From positions 1 to 64,000 of the forward strand of contig JBMOMX010000020.1 of assembly GCA_049323435.1 (NCBI GenBank): a stretch of 64,000 nt of DNA, given 5' to 3'. The DNA is from UBA11222 sp049323435 (GTDB lineage Bacteria > Pseudomonadota > Alphaproteobacteria > UBA11222). Shown piece by piece: positions 9,243-17,138 of the stretch. How positions within the stretch are numbered: position 1 is the stretch's first letter; each line of letters opens with the position of its first letter. The notes beneath the pieces are model-generated. The model saw nothing but the letters and a program-made list of their open reading frames with translations, ran no database searches and was not told where the DNA came from. Both the position numbers and the translations under genes were made by a program.

Positions 9243-9355
9243 ATGACGCCTTCCGATCCAAAAAAAGCCTTCGCCATTCTCCTTGCGTCTGACCTTCGAG
9301 GAACGGGCGCGGCTGGAAAGCGAGGCCGGAACCCTGCCTCTGAGAGCCTATATAA
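9243..9355 (+). pseudogene. Fragment of a plasmid mobilisation (MobC/relaxosome-like) gene
   Basis: The ATG at 9243 starts MTPSDPKK. One base out of frame the sequence continues as FSLRLTFEERARLESEAG then TLPLRAYI, the typical N-terminus of mobilisation relaxosome proteins. The two parts join if one A is removed from the seven-A run at 9260-9266. The gene is then cut off at 9355 by the terminal repeat of an IS element. It is therefore doubly broken. The family call rests on pattern recognition of about 30 residues. Confidence 0.6.
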
Positions 9356-9533
9356 TGGACTTGCCCAGAAAAGTGGAGAGTTCCTTATGAAAGAAAAGGA
9401 ACTCAAGAATGCAAAAGAGACGATTTACGAAGGAGTTTGAAGCCGAGGCTGTTCGCCTGCCGCAGACCAGTGGCCGCACGCAGCGGGAGGTGGCCGGCGA
9501 TCTGGGGATAGGGCTTTCGACGTTGGTGCGGGA
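9356..9533 (+). mobile_element. IS3-family element, left end only
   Basis: The element begins at 9356 with the terminal repeat TGGACTTGCCC followed by agtggagag, which recurs at 13002 at the other IS fragment. It contains the start of orfA and stops abruptly inside that gene, near 9533, where the protein ceases to match the family. The rest of orfA and all of orfB are missing here. Confidence 0.75.
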
Positions 9534-9624
9534 TGCGACGGTCCAGCTAGGTGGCGATCCACGCCGCATTAGGGAGGCGTTTGTCGGTTTTCAGAAATAC
9601 CTCTTCACAGAGCGCGTCACGTGA
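9409..9624 (+). pseudogene. IS3-family OrfA, N-terminal fragment
   Basis: MQKRRFTKEFEAEAVRL, then GRTQREVAGDLGIGLSTLVR, is the standard helix-turn-helix N-terminus of IS3-family OrfA. After LVR the frame runs on into unrelated sequence (from about 9534) and stops at 9624, so only about 41 of some 90-100 codons are original. Confidence 0.75.
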
Positions 9625-9649
9625 GCGCTCCAGCAGCGGCGATGCCTCA

Positions 9650-11116
9650 TCAGTATTTCGTATCGACGAGGTAGCCTGTCCGACCGGAACAGTTACCACC
9701 CCATTCGTTCTTATGCGCGTTAAGCTTTCCATCCATTGTGCTGCGCCGGAATTTCTTCTGACACATTGGACATTGGTAGATGTAGGTCGGCTGACCAAAA
9801 GCCTTTGTCTTGGCCGGTTTGGTGAAAGGATTGGCTCTGGCCTTTGTGGTCCAAGGGGAACTAGCTGCCCTCGTCGCCCGTGCGGACCGGACTCTAAATG
9901 GCGTTTGCGACACGCGGGCTGACGTCGCTCCTACCCGAACCGGCCCCTTCGGGGTCAGTTCGATCTCATAGCGGGGAACAAAACTTGTATTCGTGACGCG
10001 CGCGCCCTGGAAGCGGTCGATCCGGTAGCTGCGGTGACCGGCCTTATCGACATCGAAGGCATGCAGGATGACATTGCCGTCCCTAGTCTGGCGTAGCGAA
10101 TAGGATTCGATACGGCGCGCTGCGCCGTCGTAATCGAGTTCAACAAGGAGCCTGTTGGCAGCGGCGAAACGGATGACTTCGATCATCGACTGAATCTGTC
10201 CCGAGACAGGTAGCCGCAGCACGCGCTCACGGAGCACGGTTTCGCCTGCGCCCATCGTGTAGGCAGCGGGTTCGTTCGGGGTCACCCCGCCCGCCAACCA
10301 CTCGAAAAAGGCCGGAAGCTCATCCCAGAAACTCTCATAGGGAGGCAGGGAGGGGAGCTGGTGGTCCAGCATGCTTTTCCAGAGGCCTTCAAACTCAACG
10401 CGGTGGGGCTCAAGGTCGCCCAAGACCGGAACGCCTATGCCTTTGAAATCGCATTTCTGACCGATCACATCGAGCATGACGGCGGGCGATGGCCGCGCAT
10501 CGGCGTTCCTGAAGAGGTTTATGACGTCAAATAGGTCGCGGGGCCGAGTCCGCTCGGCGAGCGCCCTCACCTTCTCACCGAACACCTCCTCATAGACATA
10601 GGCGAGGATTTCGATGCCGGTGTCCGGGGCATCCGTATAGGGGTGAAAGACGGTCGTTCGCGCGGGCGGGAGCACCAGGCGTTCATCAGCTGTCAGATCA
10701 AGTTTCACGCGCGGAAGATCGCGGGACGAGACTGGCCCGCGATAGCTGAGCTTCCCTTGGCAGGACACGGTGCCGCGCGGGTTCTGATAGATGTCGAATT
10801 CCTGCTTGTCGGCAGGCACCTCGATGCCGGTGTTTTCGTAAACCCAATCGCCGATTTCAGCGAACGTGCTTCGCAGGAAGGCCTCGTCGATTTGGGCGGG
10901 GTCGATCAGGGTAAAATCGAGGTCTTCCGAAAATCGGTAGGTCTCGAAGTAGCATTTCTTGAGGCAGGTTCCACCTTTGAAGACCCAGGTGTCGCGTATA
11001 GCGGGGTTCGCGTTGATTCCCGCGAGTATCCACCCGAGCACATAGTCCTTCTCGACAACATGCGGAGTGAGCGACATGCGCGTCGCCATGTCGAGTATTT
11101 CGCGTTTATCGATCAT
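9650..11116 (-). CDS. AbiEii-family nucleotidyltransferase toxin with C-terminal WYL domain and zinc-finger-like tail
   Basis: A 488-residue protein. The start at 11116 overlaps the antitoxin stop (ATGA) and begins MIDKREIL. The first 290 residues are a type IV toxin nucleotidyltransferase: FKGGT (46-50) and SEDLDF (63-68) form the nucleotide and metal site, followed by the conserved later part VRALAERTRPRDLFD. From about residue 325, a WYL-like module is seen (IEVIRFAAANRLLVELDYDG, then the Y-R-I-D-R-F motif). The extreme C-terminus carries CPMC, then H and C about 20 residues on, resembling a small zinc-binding finger. Usual AbiEii proteins are about 300 residues, so the last 200 residues are an added part. 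AbiEii-type toxins block growth by modifying RNA or protein targets. Confidence 0.85.
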   Translation of the reverse strand: MIDKREILDMATRMSLTPHVVEKDYVLGWILAGINANPAIRDTWVFKGGTCLKKCYFETYRFSEDLDFTLIDPAQIDEAFLRSTFAEIGDWVYENTGIEVPADKQEFDIYQNPRGTVSCQGKLSYRGPVSSRDLPRVKLDLTADERLVLPPARTTVFHPYTDAPDTGIEILAYVYEEVFGEKVRALAERTRPRDLFDVINLFRNADARPSPAVMLDVIGQKCDFKGIGVPVLGDLEPHRVEFEGLWKSMLDHQLPSLPPYESFWDELPAFFEWLAGGVTPNEPAAYTMGAGETVLRERVLRLPVSGQIQSMIEVIRFAAANRLLVELDYDGAARRIESYSLRQTRDGNVILHAFDVDKAGHRSYRIDRFQGARVTNTSFVPRYEIELTPKGPVRVGATSARVSQTPFRVRSARATRAASSPWTTKARANPFTKPAKTKAFGQPTYIYQCPMCQKKFRRSTMDGKLNAHKNEWGGNCSGRTGYLVDTKY

Positions 11117-11928
11117 TGGCGCACGCTCGCGGACCAGGACGGCGGAACCCAGAGCTTCCACCGCGAGATGAGGCGCGGGCATTCGAGCGCAGGGTCGAGC
11201 TTGGCGTTACCCTTCGTCAGATGGGCGCTGCACGCCTCGATGAGTGTGCGGGCTGTCGTCTCGCCTTCGACCAGAAAGCCGAGGCGCTTGAAGACGGCTC
11301 CGTTTTCAAGGCGCTCCGCGTAGGCGATGAGCTGGCCATCGTTACGGTCGCTGCGGCGGAGGTAATTTGCGAGGCAATCGGCCACATGCCGGATGCCGCC
11401 TCCGATGGCGGGATCGTCGAGCATGTCGATGATGGTGCGGTGGACATCCGAGATGGGCACTTTGGTATGGGCACGCCAGAGTGTCTTCGTGCCGAAGAGC
11501 TTTTCGGCGTTGATGTGCTTCAAGGTGAAGTTTGCGCCGTGGTGACGCCGGGTCTTTGCTCTGATCGCGCGGGTGGTCAGCACGACAATATCATTGAAGA
11601 TTTGCTCGGTGAGGTCCCAGTGTTCGGCGGCGGTGCGCCCGCCGACATAGGCCGGAGCATACAGTGCGGGAACCAGGACCCAGGGATCGTCGAGAACGTG
11701 CTCGCTCTCCAGGGAGTCCAGGGAAGCTGAAACGTAGGCGCCATGCGCGACGCGGCGTAGCCAGCCCTGATTGACCCATCGCGCGAGGGCCTTGGCCGCT
11801 GCGCTGCGATCGACGCCCAGCACACGGGCGGCGTCATCGATCCGGATTACATCGCCGGCACTTCGGACGAGTGCCGCAAGGTGCTTCCTTCCCTCGGGCA
11901 GCGATAAGTACGGATTGGTATCTTCCAT
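11113..11928 (-). CDS. AbiEi-family antitoxin/transcriptional repressor
   Basis: A 271-residue protein of the type IV toxin-antitoxin AbiEi family. The N-terminal winged helix (residues 22-65; VIRIDDAARVLGVDRSAAAKAL then WLRRVAHGAY) should bind its own promoter. The larger C-terminal part (90-250) is the antitoxin domain, with GGRTAAEHWDLTEQ as a good family marker. A GGGA ribosome site precedes the ATG. The four-base overlap with the toxin gene is typical of these pairs. A short inverted repeat at 11948-11963 is a candidate operator. Confidence 0.85.
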   Translation of the reverse strand: MEDTNPYLSLPEGRKHLAALVRSAGDVIRIDDAARVLGVDRSAAAKALARWVNQGWLRRVAHGAYVSASLDSLESEHVLDDPWVLVPALYAPAYVGGRTAAEHWDLTEQIFNDIVVLTTRAIRAKTRRHHGANFTLKHINAEKLFGTKTLWRAHTKVPISDVHRTIIDMLDDPAIGGGIRHVADCLANYLRRSDRNDGQLIAYAERLENGAVFKRLGFLVEGETTARTLIEACSAHLTKGNAKLDPALECPRLISRWKLWVPPSWSASVRQ

Positions 11929-11947
11929 TCTCCCATATTCCTCAGAA

Positions 11948-11963
11948 ATGCGAATTTACGCAT
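11948..11963. promoter_or_regulatory. Candidate AbiEi operator (inverted repeat)
   Basis: ATGCG-aattta-CGCAT lies 20 bases upstream of the antitoxin start, next to a minus-strand -10-like tactataaa. AbiEi antitoxins repress their own operon through inverted repeats; the assignment here rests on position and symmetry only. Confidence 0.45.
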
Positions 11964-12305
11964 GTTTATAGTACGCCATTGAGGCGCGCGGGAAAAGTAT
12001 AATTAATCTGCATATTTTCCCTAATGTGACGAATTATGGCGGTATCAATATACCAAAACGCCTAGCCCCAAACTGAAAGGACATTGTGGGGGGCGGGCGC
12101 GGTTTTGACGGCATGACCGCCACGCTGGTCGATGTTGCCGACATCCTCGCCGCCCCCGCGAGGGATTCATCACCATCATAGTAGGCGGCGCGCCGGAAGC
12201 TCGCCTATGCCCTGTGCTTGTGGATCAATCGGGCAGCGCATGTAGCGAGGTGACCCCCCGGCGTGCGATGCGATAGAGAATGAAAGGCGCTTCGAATGTT
12301 CGGGC
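11964..12305. other. Non-coding gap between the antitoxin and the broken protease gene
   Basis: The first 80 bases are AT-rich and probably hold the toxin-antitoxin promoter. The part after about 12086 returns to high GC and has short codon-like stretches on the plus strand (GMTATLVDVADILAAP), interrupted by stops. It may be the remnant of an older gene, but no family can be named. Confidence 0.4.
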
Positions 12306-13001
12306 CTAAGTGCGCCATTGTTCTTGACGTCGGGCGAGCCGCTGCTTCGACGTCATATCCTCTTCCGGGTCTTCATCGTCACCCTGCTGCGCCTCAGCCC
12401 AAAGCATTATGAGCGCGTAGCCGTCTTGTTGATGGAAAACCTGTTCATATAGCGGCGGCAGGGTGCGCCACCTGTCAGACTCAAGCCAGAGCTCCGCTTT
12501 CGCTTCTCCAATTTCGGACGGGTGATTTAATTGCTTCACGGCCCGAAACAGGAGCGATGGTTTCGGCACCTGATCGCCCGACCGGACGCATATCGTGGGG
12601 AAGCCTGCTGGCTTTCGGTAGATTTTCTCGATCACACCGTCCTTCGCCACGACAATCGCAATGCTTTCCTCATGGTATTGGGCATAAGCGCGGGCTGCAG
12701 CTTCCTTGCTGACCTGAAAATCCTTCGCGAGCGCGACGATCTGCGCGAGATTGGGATCTCCGAGCTTGCTTGCGCGAGCGCGCCATAGCGGCGGCGGCAT
12801 CAGGATCAACGACGAAAACTCGTTCGCTTCCACCTCCATCTTTATGGCGGCGCTTTTCTCCTTGTCGGTCCATCGTCGCATGTCCTCGCGCGAGCATTGA
12901 AACGGCTGGCCGGGAGGCGGCTTGTGGTGGGTCATAAGGAAATGCCCCAGCTCATGCCCGATCGTGAATCTCCGGCGACCCTGCCTCGTGGCGGCGTTGA
13001 C
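12306..13001 (-). pseudogene. ImmA/IrrE-family metallo-endopeptidase, 5' end removed by IS
   Basis: The frame runs from the IS boundary at 13001 to 12306. Upstream of the first ATG (12935) it still reads RRFTIGHELGHFLMTHH, which contains the HExxH zinc motif (HELGH), so translation from 12935 would lack the active site. After it comes the usual EANEFSSLILMPPP segment of ImmA/IrrE proteases. The family normally has 100 or more residues before HExxH. Those are lost at the IS terminal repeat, so the gene is most likely dead. Such proteases activate responses by cleaving phage-type repressors or are toxin-system regulators. Confidence 0.75.
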
Positions 13002-13563
13002 TGGACTTGCCCTTATTTAGTGGAGAGACTTTCTACTCTGCGCTTGCCATGATGGCCTCGAATGTCACCGGCGATTTATATCCCAGTGCGGAATGCCGCC
13101 GCCGGGGATTATAGAAGCCATCAATGTAACGGCCAATGGCCAATTCGGCATCCGCTCTTGTCAGGAATCTTGTCCGCCAGACCAGATCGGATTTGATGGT
13201 TTTGAATACCGTTTCCACCATGGCGTTGTCATAGCAATTTCCCTTTCCGCTCATGGATGCGATGATTCCCAGGGAGCCCAGAAGTTTCTGGTAGTCCCCG
13301 GAACAATATTGGCTGCCCCGGTCAGAATGATGGATCAGTCCGGGTGGCGGACAGCGCATTGTGATCGCCCGCTGCAAGGCCCTGAGCGCCAGGTCCTTCT
13401 TTAACCGGTCGCTGACTGCCCATCCGATGATGCGCCGGGAGAAGAGATCGAGCACGACGGCCAGATACAGCCACCCCTCAGAGGTCCAGATATAGCTGAT
13501 GTCGCCCGCCCATTTACGGTTTGGCGCATCCGCCATGAAGTTGCCGTCCAGGATATTCGGCGC
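13002..13563 (-). mobile_element. IS3-family element, right end only (inverted relative to the left-end copy)
   Basis: It starts at 13002 with TGGACTTGCCC plus agtggagag, the same terminal repeat as 9356. It contains the 3' part of orfB on the minus strand and breaks off near 13563, where DUF2274 sequence begins. Because both terminal repeats read inward to the right, the two fragments lie in opposite orientation and are not simply one interrupted copy. Confidence 0.78.
13033..13563 (-). pseudogene. IS3-family OrfB transposase, C-terminal catalytic part
   Basis: About 177 residues of the rve integrase core: ADAPNRKWAGDISYIWT (first D), HHSDRGSQYC (second D) and NAMVETVFKTIK (catalytic E), ending RRRHSALGYKSPVTFE. 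The N-terminal HTH_21 domain is gone. The frame stays open into the neighbouring antisense DUF2274 sequence up to 13842, giving a 269-codon hybrid frame that is not a real protein. All DDE residues are kept, but without the N-terminal part and OrfA it should not transpose. Confidence 0.85.
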
Positions 13564-13565
13564 AA

Positions 13566-13746
13566 TCCCGAGGCGCTCGCACATGAGACCGGCCAACCGG
13601 TCAGTGAACCGGCCAAGCTCATCGCGCCAATGCTGGCGCGCTTCATCGCCAGCGACCGCGCCTTCGCAAAGATACAGAACGTCAGGAAGCGCCAATCGGC
13701 GACCGGGGCGGTGGCCGGACATCCGGCAGGGACCGGGCGAGACTGA
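13566..13746 (+). pseudogene. 3' fragment of a second DUF2274 gene
   Basis: Read from about 13566 the plus strand gives PEALAHETGQPVSEPAKL, then IAPMLARFIASDRAFAKI, ending AGTGRD and a stop at 13746. It matches the last 60 codons of the DUF2274 gene at 733-1008 with several substitutions. The 5' part is replaced by the IS fragment. Confidence 0.8.
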
Positions 13747-13869
13747 GGAAACGTCACCGTGCCGGATTGTTGTTGCTGGCCCGCCGGTGGACGGCGCAGC
13801 TAATCCGGCTCGGGGAAAAATTGCCATCCTTCGCTTCGCCACACAGACGACACCGACGTAATTAGCACC
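13575..13869 (+). repeat. ICE-backbone repeat, copy 2
   Basis: Partner of 850-1139. The likeness continues about 120 bases beyond the DUF2274 stop, into ggattgttgttgctggc and the block around cagacgacaccgacgtaatt, and fades before 13880. It marks the edge of a second, mostly lost integrative element. Confidence 0.75.
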
Positions 13870-14185
13870 GAAATAGGCCTCTTTCTCTCAGCTATCGCAT
13901 GTAGAGTAATTCGAACCACTACGCGAAATATTCGAATCAGCAAAGGCTTCGAGACGAGATGTTCACATCAAGATAGGTTGCTCCGCGCATGAATGGAATC
14001 GGACAAGCCGAACCTACGATTCCCCTGGCCTCCTTTATTGGTACCTGCATCTTCAGGCTCCAGCCCGCATCTTGAATCAGATAAATGATGATTACTGAAG
14101 GTTCAGGTGCAAATATGGGAACCCCTAACCAACTCCGTATAAAATCACACAGCTAGGTTAGACCTGCTGTAGCCTCTGATCCATA
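13870..14185. other. Gene-free stretch between the mobile region and ppsA
   Basis: No convincing coding frame on either strand. It is less GC-rich than its surroundings, with short frames only. It probably represents the junction between acquired DNA and the metabolic block. Confidence 0.5.
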
Positions 14186-16579
14186 TCAAAGCCTCTTCGC
14201 ATTTTCAGCCCGCGCGATGTGGCGCTTGACCGCAACGAAGCTGTCGGGAGTGACCGATATGGAATCGATGCCGCATTCGACCAGAAACCCGGCGAACTCC
14301 GGATGATCGCTCGGCGCCTGCCCGCACAACCCGACCTTGGCGCCCGCCCGGTGCGCTTCGCTGATAACATTGCGGATCATCCATTTCACCGCCTCGTCCT
14401 GCTCGTCGAAAAGATCGGCAAGCTCGGCTGAATCGCGATCGACGCCGAGGGTAAGCTGCGTGAGGTCGTTGCTGCCGATCGAGAAGCCGTCGAACAATGC
14501 GGCAAAATCCTTCGCCAGAATGACGTTCGACGGAATCTCGCACATGACATAAACCTCAAGGCCATCCACGCCGCGCTTCAGCCCGTTCTCCGCCATTACC
14601 TCAAGCACCCGGCCGGCCTCTTGCGTCGTGCGGCAAAACGGGATCATGACGATAACATTGCTGAAGCCCATCTCTTGGCGCAACCGGCGTATCGCGCGGC
14701 ACTCAAGCGCGAAGCCTTCACGGTAGCGTGGCGAGTAGTAGCGTGACGCGCCGCGAAACCCGAGCATGGGGTTTTCTTCATGTGGCTCGAACTCGGCGCC
14801 GCCGATCAGGTTGGCGTACTCGTTGGTCTTGAAGTCGCTCATGCGCACAATCACCGGTTTGGGAAAATGCGCCGCCGCGATGCGGGCGAGACCACGGGCG
14901 AGCCGGTCGACAAAAAACTCGGTCTTATCTGCGTAACCTTGCGTCAGGGTGCTGATCATGCGCTTTGCCTCGATGTCTTTCAGCTTATCATAACGGACGA
15001 GGGCCATCGGGTGGACCTTGATGAAGTTGCTCACCACAAATTCCATCCGGGCAAGGCCAACCCCATCGGCCGGCAGACGCCACCAGCGGAAAGCAGCAGC
15101 CGGATTGGCAAGATTAAGCATCACCTGGGTGCGAGTAGGCGGAACATCGTCAAGCCTGACGTCATCGGCCTCAAATTCGCCGATGCCTTCATAGACGAAG
15201 CCCTCGGAGCCCTCGGCGCATGAGACCATAACCTCCTGGCCGTCATGCAGAATCTGGGTGGCATTGCCGGTGCCAATGACAGCCGGCAGTCCCAACTCGC
15301 GGCTGACAATTGCCGCGTGCGATGTGCGGCCGCCGTGATTGGTGATAATGGCCGCCGCACGCTTCATGACCGGCACCCAGTCGGGATCGGTTGTCTCGGT
15401 GACGAGGACGGCGCCTGTCCTGAAGCTGGCGATCTCGTCCGGGCTGCGGATCAGGCAGATGCTGCCCGAGACAACGGCGTCACCGATGCTGAGGCCCGTT
15501 ACAAGTTTTCGCCCCTTGCTTTTAATCCGGTATGATTTGAGCGTGCCCAGGGTCTTGTGCGACTGAACGGTCTCGGGCCGCGCCTGGACGATAAACAGTT
15601 CTCCTGTCTGTCCGTCTTTCGCCCATTCCATGTCCATGGGCATACCGTAATGCGCCTCGATGACACAGGCCCAACGCGACAGGGCAAGGATCTCTTTGTC
15701 GTTAAGGACAAAGGCGGCGCGCTCGGCCATGGAGGTTTCGACGTTGCGCGTGGGCGCGTCTCCAGCGGTTGCATAGAGCATCTTGCGCGCTTTTTCGCCA
15801 AGTTTCTTTTCAACAATCGGAGAGAGGCCAGCCTGATTGAGAAGCGGCTTGAAGATCTGATATTCGTCCGGATCAACCGCGCCCTGCACGACATTTTCTC
15901 CAAGTCCCCAGGCCGCGTCGATAACGACGATCTTATCAAATCCGGTTTCAGTGTCGATCGAGAACATCACGCCCGCGCCCGCGAGATCGGACCGGACCAT
16001 TTTCTGCACCCCCACCGACAGCGCCACCTTGAGGTGATCGAAGCCTTTAGCCTCGCGGTAGCTGATCGCCCTGTCTGTGAACAGTGAGGCATAGCAGCGG
16101 CGGCACGCGTCCAGCAGTGCGTCCTCACCCCGGATGTTGAGGAAGCTCTCCTGCTGGCCGGCAAAGCTCGCATCCGGTAAATCTTCGGCCGTCGCGCTGG
16201 AACGCACGGCGACATCCGTATCGCCGCCGCCGCATCGTCTGGAGAGTTCCCGGTAAGCTTCGCGGATGGCCTGTGCGGCATCCGCAGGCCAATCGGCGCG
16301 CATGAAAGCGCGCCGGATCGTCTCGCCCGCCTCCTGCAGCGGCAGCTTGCCGGCCTTGTATTCTCCCAGTGCGGTCTCGATGGGTTCCGCCAGTCTGTTT
16401 GCCGCGACGAAGCGCCAATACCCCCCGGCCGTGGTGGCAAAGCCAGGCGGGACTTTGACGCCCGCTGTCCCGAGGTTGCACACCATTTCGCCGAGCGACG
16501 CGTTCTTGCCGCCGACGCGCGGCACATCAGAACGCGATATTTCCTCGAACCAGACGAGATGAGCCGCATCCCTGGTCAT
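14186..16579 (-). CDS. ppsA: Phosphoenolpyruvate synthase
   Basis: A 797-residue protein, the normal length for PpsA, which makes PEP from pyruvate and ATP with a phosphohistidine intermediate. The N-terminal ATP-binding domain begins VGGKNASLGEMV and contains DVAVRSSATAEDLPDASFAG. The phosphohistidine domain holds NHGGRTSHAAIVSRELGLPA with its catalytic His. The C-terminal PEP/pyruvate barrel ends with GLCGQAPSDHPEFAGFLVE. AAGAGG precedes the ATG. An FNR-type site lies 81 bases upstream (16660-16673), so expression is probably oxygen-responsive. With phosphoglucomutase and phosphoketolase nearby it suggests carbon routing around pyruvate under energy limitation. Confidence 0.95.
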   Translation of the reverse strand: MTRDAAHLVWFEEISRSDVPRVGGKNASLGEMVCNLGTAGVKVPPGFATTAGGYWRFVAANRLAEPIETALGEYKAGKLPLQEAGETIRRAFMRADWPADAAQAIREAYRELSRRCGGGDTDVAVRSSATAEDLPDASFAGQQESFLNIRGEDALLDACRRCYASLFTDRAISYREAKGFDHLKVALSVGVQKMVRSDLAGAGVMFSIDTETGFDKIVVIDAAWGLGENVVQGAVDPDEYQIFKPLLNQAGLSPIVEKKLGEKARKMLYATAGDAPTRNVETSMAERAAFVLNDKEILALSRWACVIEAHYGMPMDMEWAKDGQTGELFIVQARPETVQSHKTLGTLKSYRIKSKGRKLVTGLSIGDAVVSGSICLIRSPDEIASFRTGAVLVTETTDPDWVPVMKRAAAIITNHGGRTSHAAIVSRELGLPAVIGTGNATQILHDGQEVMVSCAEGSEGFVYEGIGEFEADDVRLDDVPPTRTQVMLNLANPAAAFRWWRLPADGVGLARMEFVVSNFIKVHPMALVRYDKLKDIEAKRMISTLTQGYADKTEFFVDRLARGLARIAAAHFPKPVIVRMSDFKTNEYANLIGGAEFEPHEENPMLGFRGASRYYSPRYREGFALECRAIRRLRQEMGFSNVIVMIPFCRTTQEAGRVLEVMAENGLKRGVDGLEVYVMCEIPSNVILAKDFAALFDGFSIGSNDLTQLTLGVDRDSAELADLFDEQDEAVKWMIRNVISEAHRAGAKVGLCGQAPSDHPEFAGFLVECGIDSISVTPDSFVAVKRHIARAENAKRL

Positions 16580-16659
16580 GGTAACCTCTTAAATTCCTGC
16601 ACCGGAGCTGGATGCAAACTTCCACACTCTTAGGGTAGAACCGGCCCCCGAAAAGAGCT

Positions 16660-16673
16660 TTGATCTGAATCAA
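16660..16673 (-). promoter_or_regulatory. FNR/Dnr-type site upstream of ppsA
   Basis: TTGATCTGAATCAA, a near-perfect TTGAT-N4-ATCAA palindrome. On the minus strand it is followed after about 20 bases by a weak -10-like taccct, a spacing that fits a class II activation site. One of five such sites in the window. Confidence 0.7.
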
Positions 16674-16740
16674 TGGCGCTTATGCGCAAGCAACCAGCAT
16701 CCCTTGCGAACGGCCTGGTGGAAGTGCGCATCCCGGGCAA

Positions 16741-16866
16741 TCATGAATTCGCGTAGATGAGTTGCGAAAAGGGCAAGTTTTGACTCTTGCGTGGCGCCGT
16801 GGATTGTGTGATGCGGCGCTTCACGTATTTGGCAATCCCCTCGCCCAGATATTTCATCTTTTTCAT
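16741..16866 (-). CDS. Possible 41-residue basic small protein
   Basis: ATG at 16866 preceded by GGAGGG at a suitable distance. The frame starts MKKMKYLGEGIAKYVKRRIT and ends at 16741, giving a short basic peptide. It lies upstream of the FNR site and ppsA, in an otherwise gene-free 558-base gap. The ribosome site and composition make it plausible, but I recognise no family and it may be chance. Confidence 0.3.
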   Translation of the reverse strand: MKKMKYLGEGIAKYVKRRITQSTAPRKSQNLPFSQLIYANS

Positions 16867-17138
16867 CAGCAAGCCCTCCGCTTGATCAACTTTGATCTTG
16901 CCAGAACCTCCTCATTACAGTTGGATCAATTATACGGAACAGCGTCAACATGTAACGAGAGCGCTTATCAAGTAAAAAGAAACGCCTTCTGAGCATCTGA
17001 TAACTTTGATGCCTTCATCGCTTTCCACTCCTCCCAGCCCGGGGAAACAGTGGCGGAAAATTCTAATGATAAACAATCCAGTTTTTGGGTCTCAGGTCAA
17101 GCGGGCAGCCATGGCGCTAAATTAAGGAGCAAGCCCCG
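16867..17138. other. Upstream region of the Pat-like gene
   Basis: AT-richer leader with no gene recognised. It probably contains the promoter of the 17139 gene. No site matching the FNR-type consensus was found in it. Confidence 0.4.

Noticed and set aside
11116..11730. 204-codon plus-strand frame opposite the antitoxin gene
   Set aside because: It is antisense to a well-supported AbiEi gene, has no ribosome site and no family likeness; long antisense frames are expected in GC-rich DNA.
13564..13842. N-terminal extension of the transposase frame
   Set aside because: It is the antisense strand of the DUF2274 remnant; the true transposase part begins at about IAPNILDG near 13563.
14176..14189. 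CTGATCCATATCAA, similar to the FNR-type sites
   Set aside because: It overlaps the 3' end of ppsA, has a mismatch in the first half and no gene starts nearby in a fitting direction.
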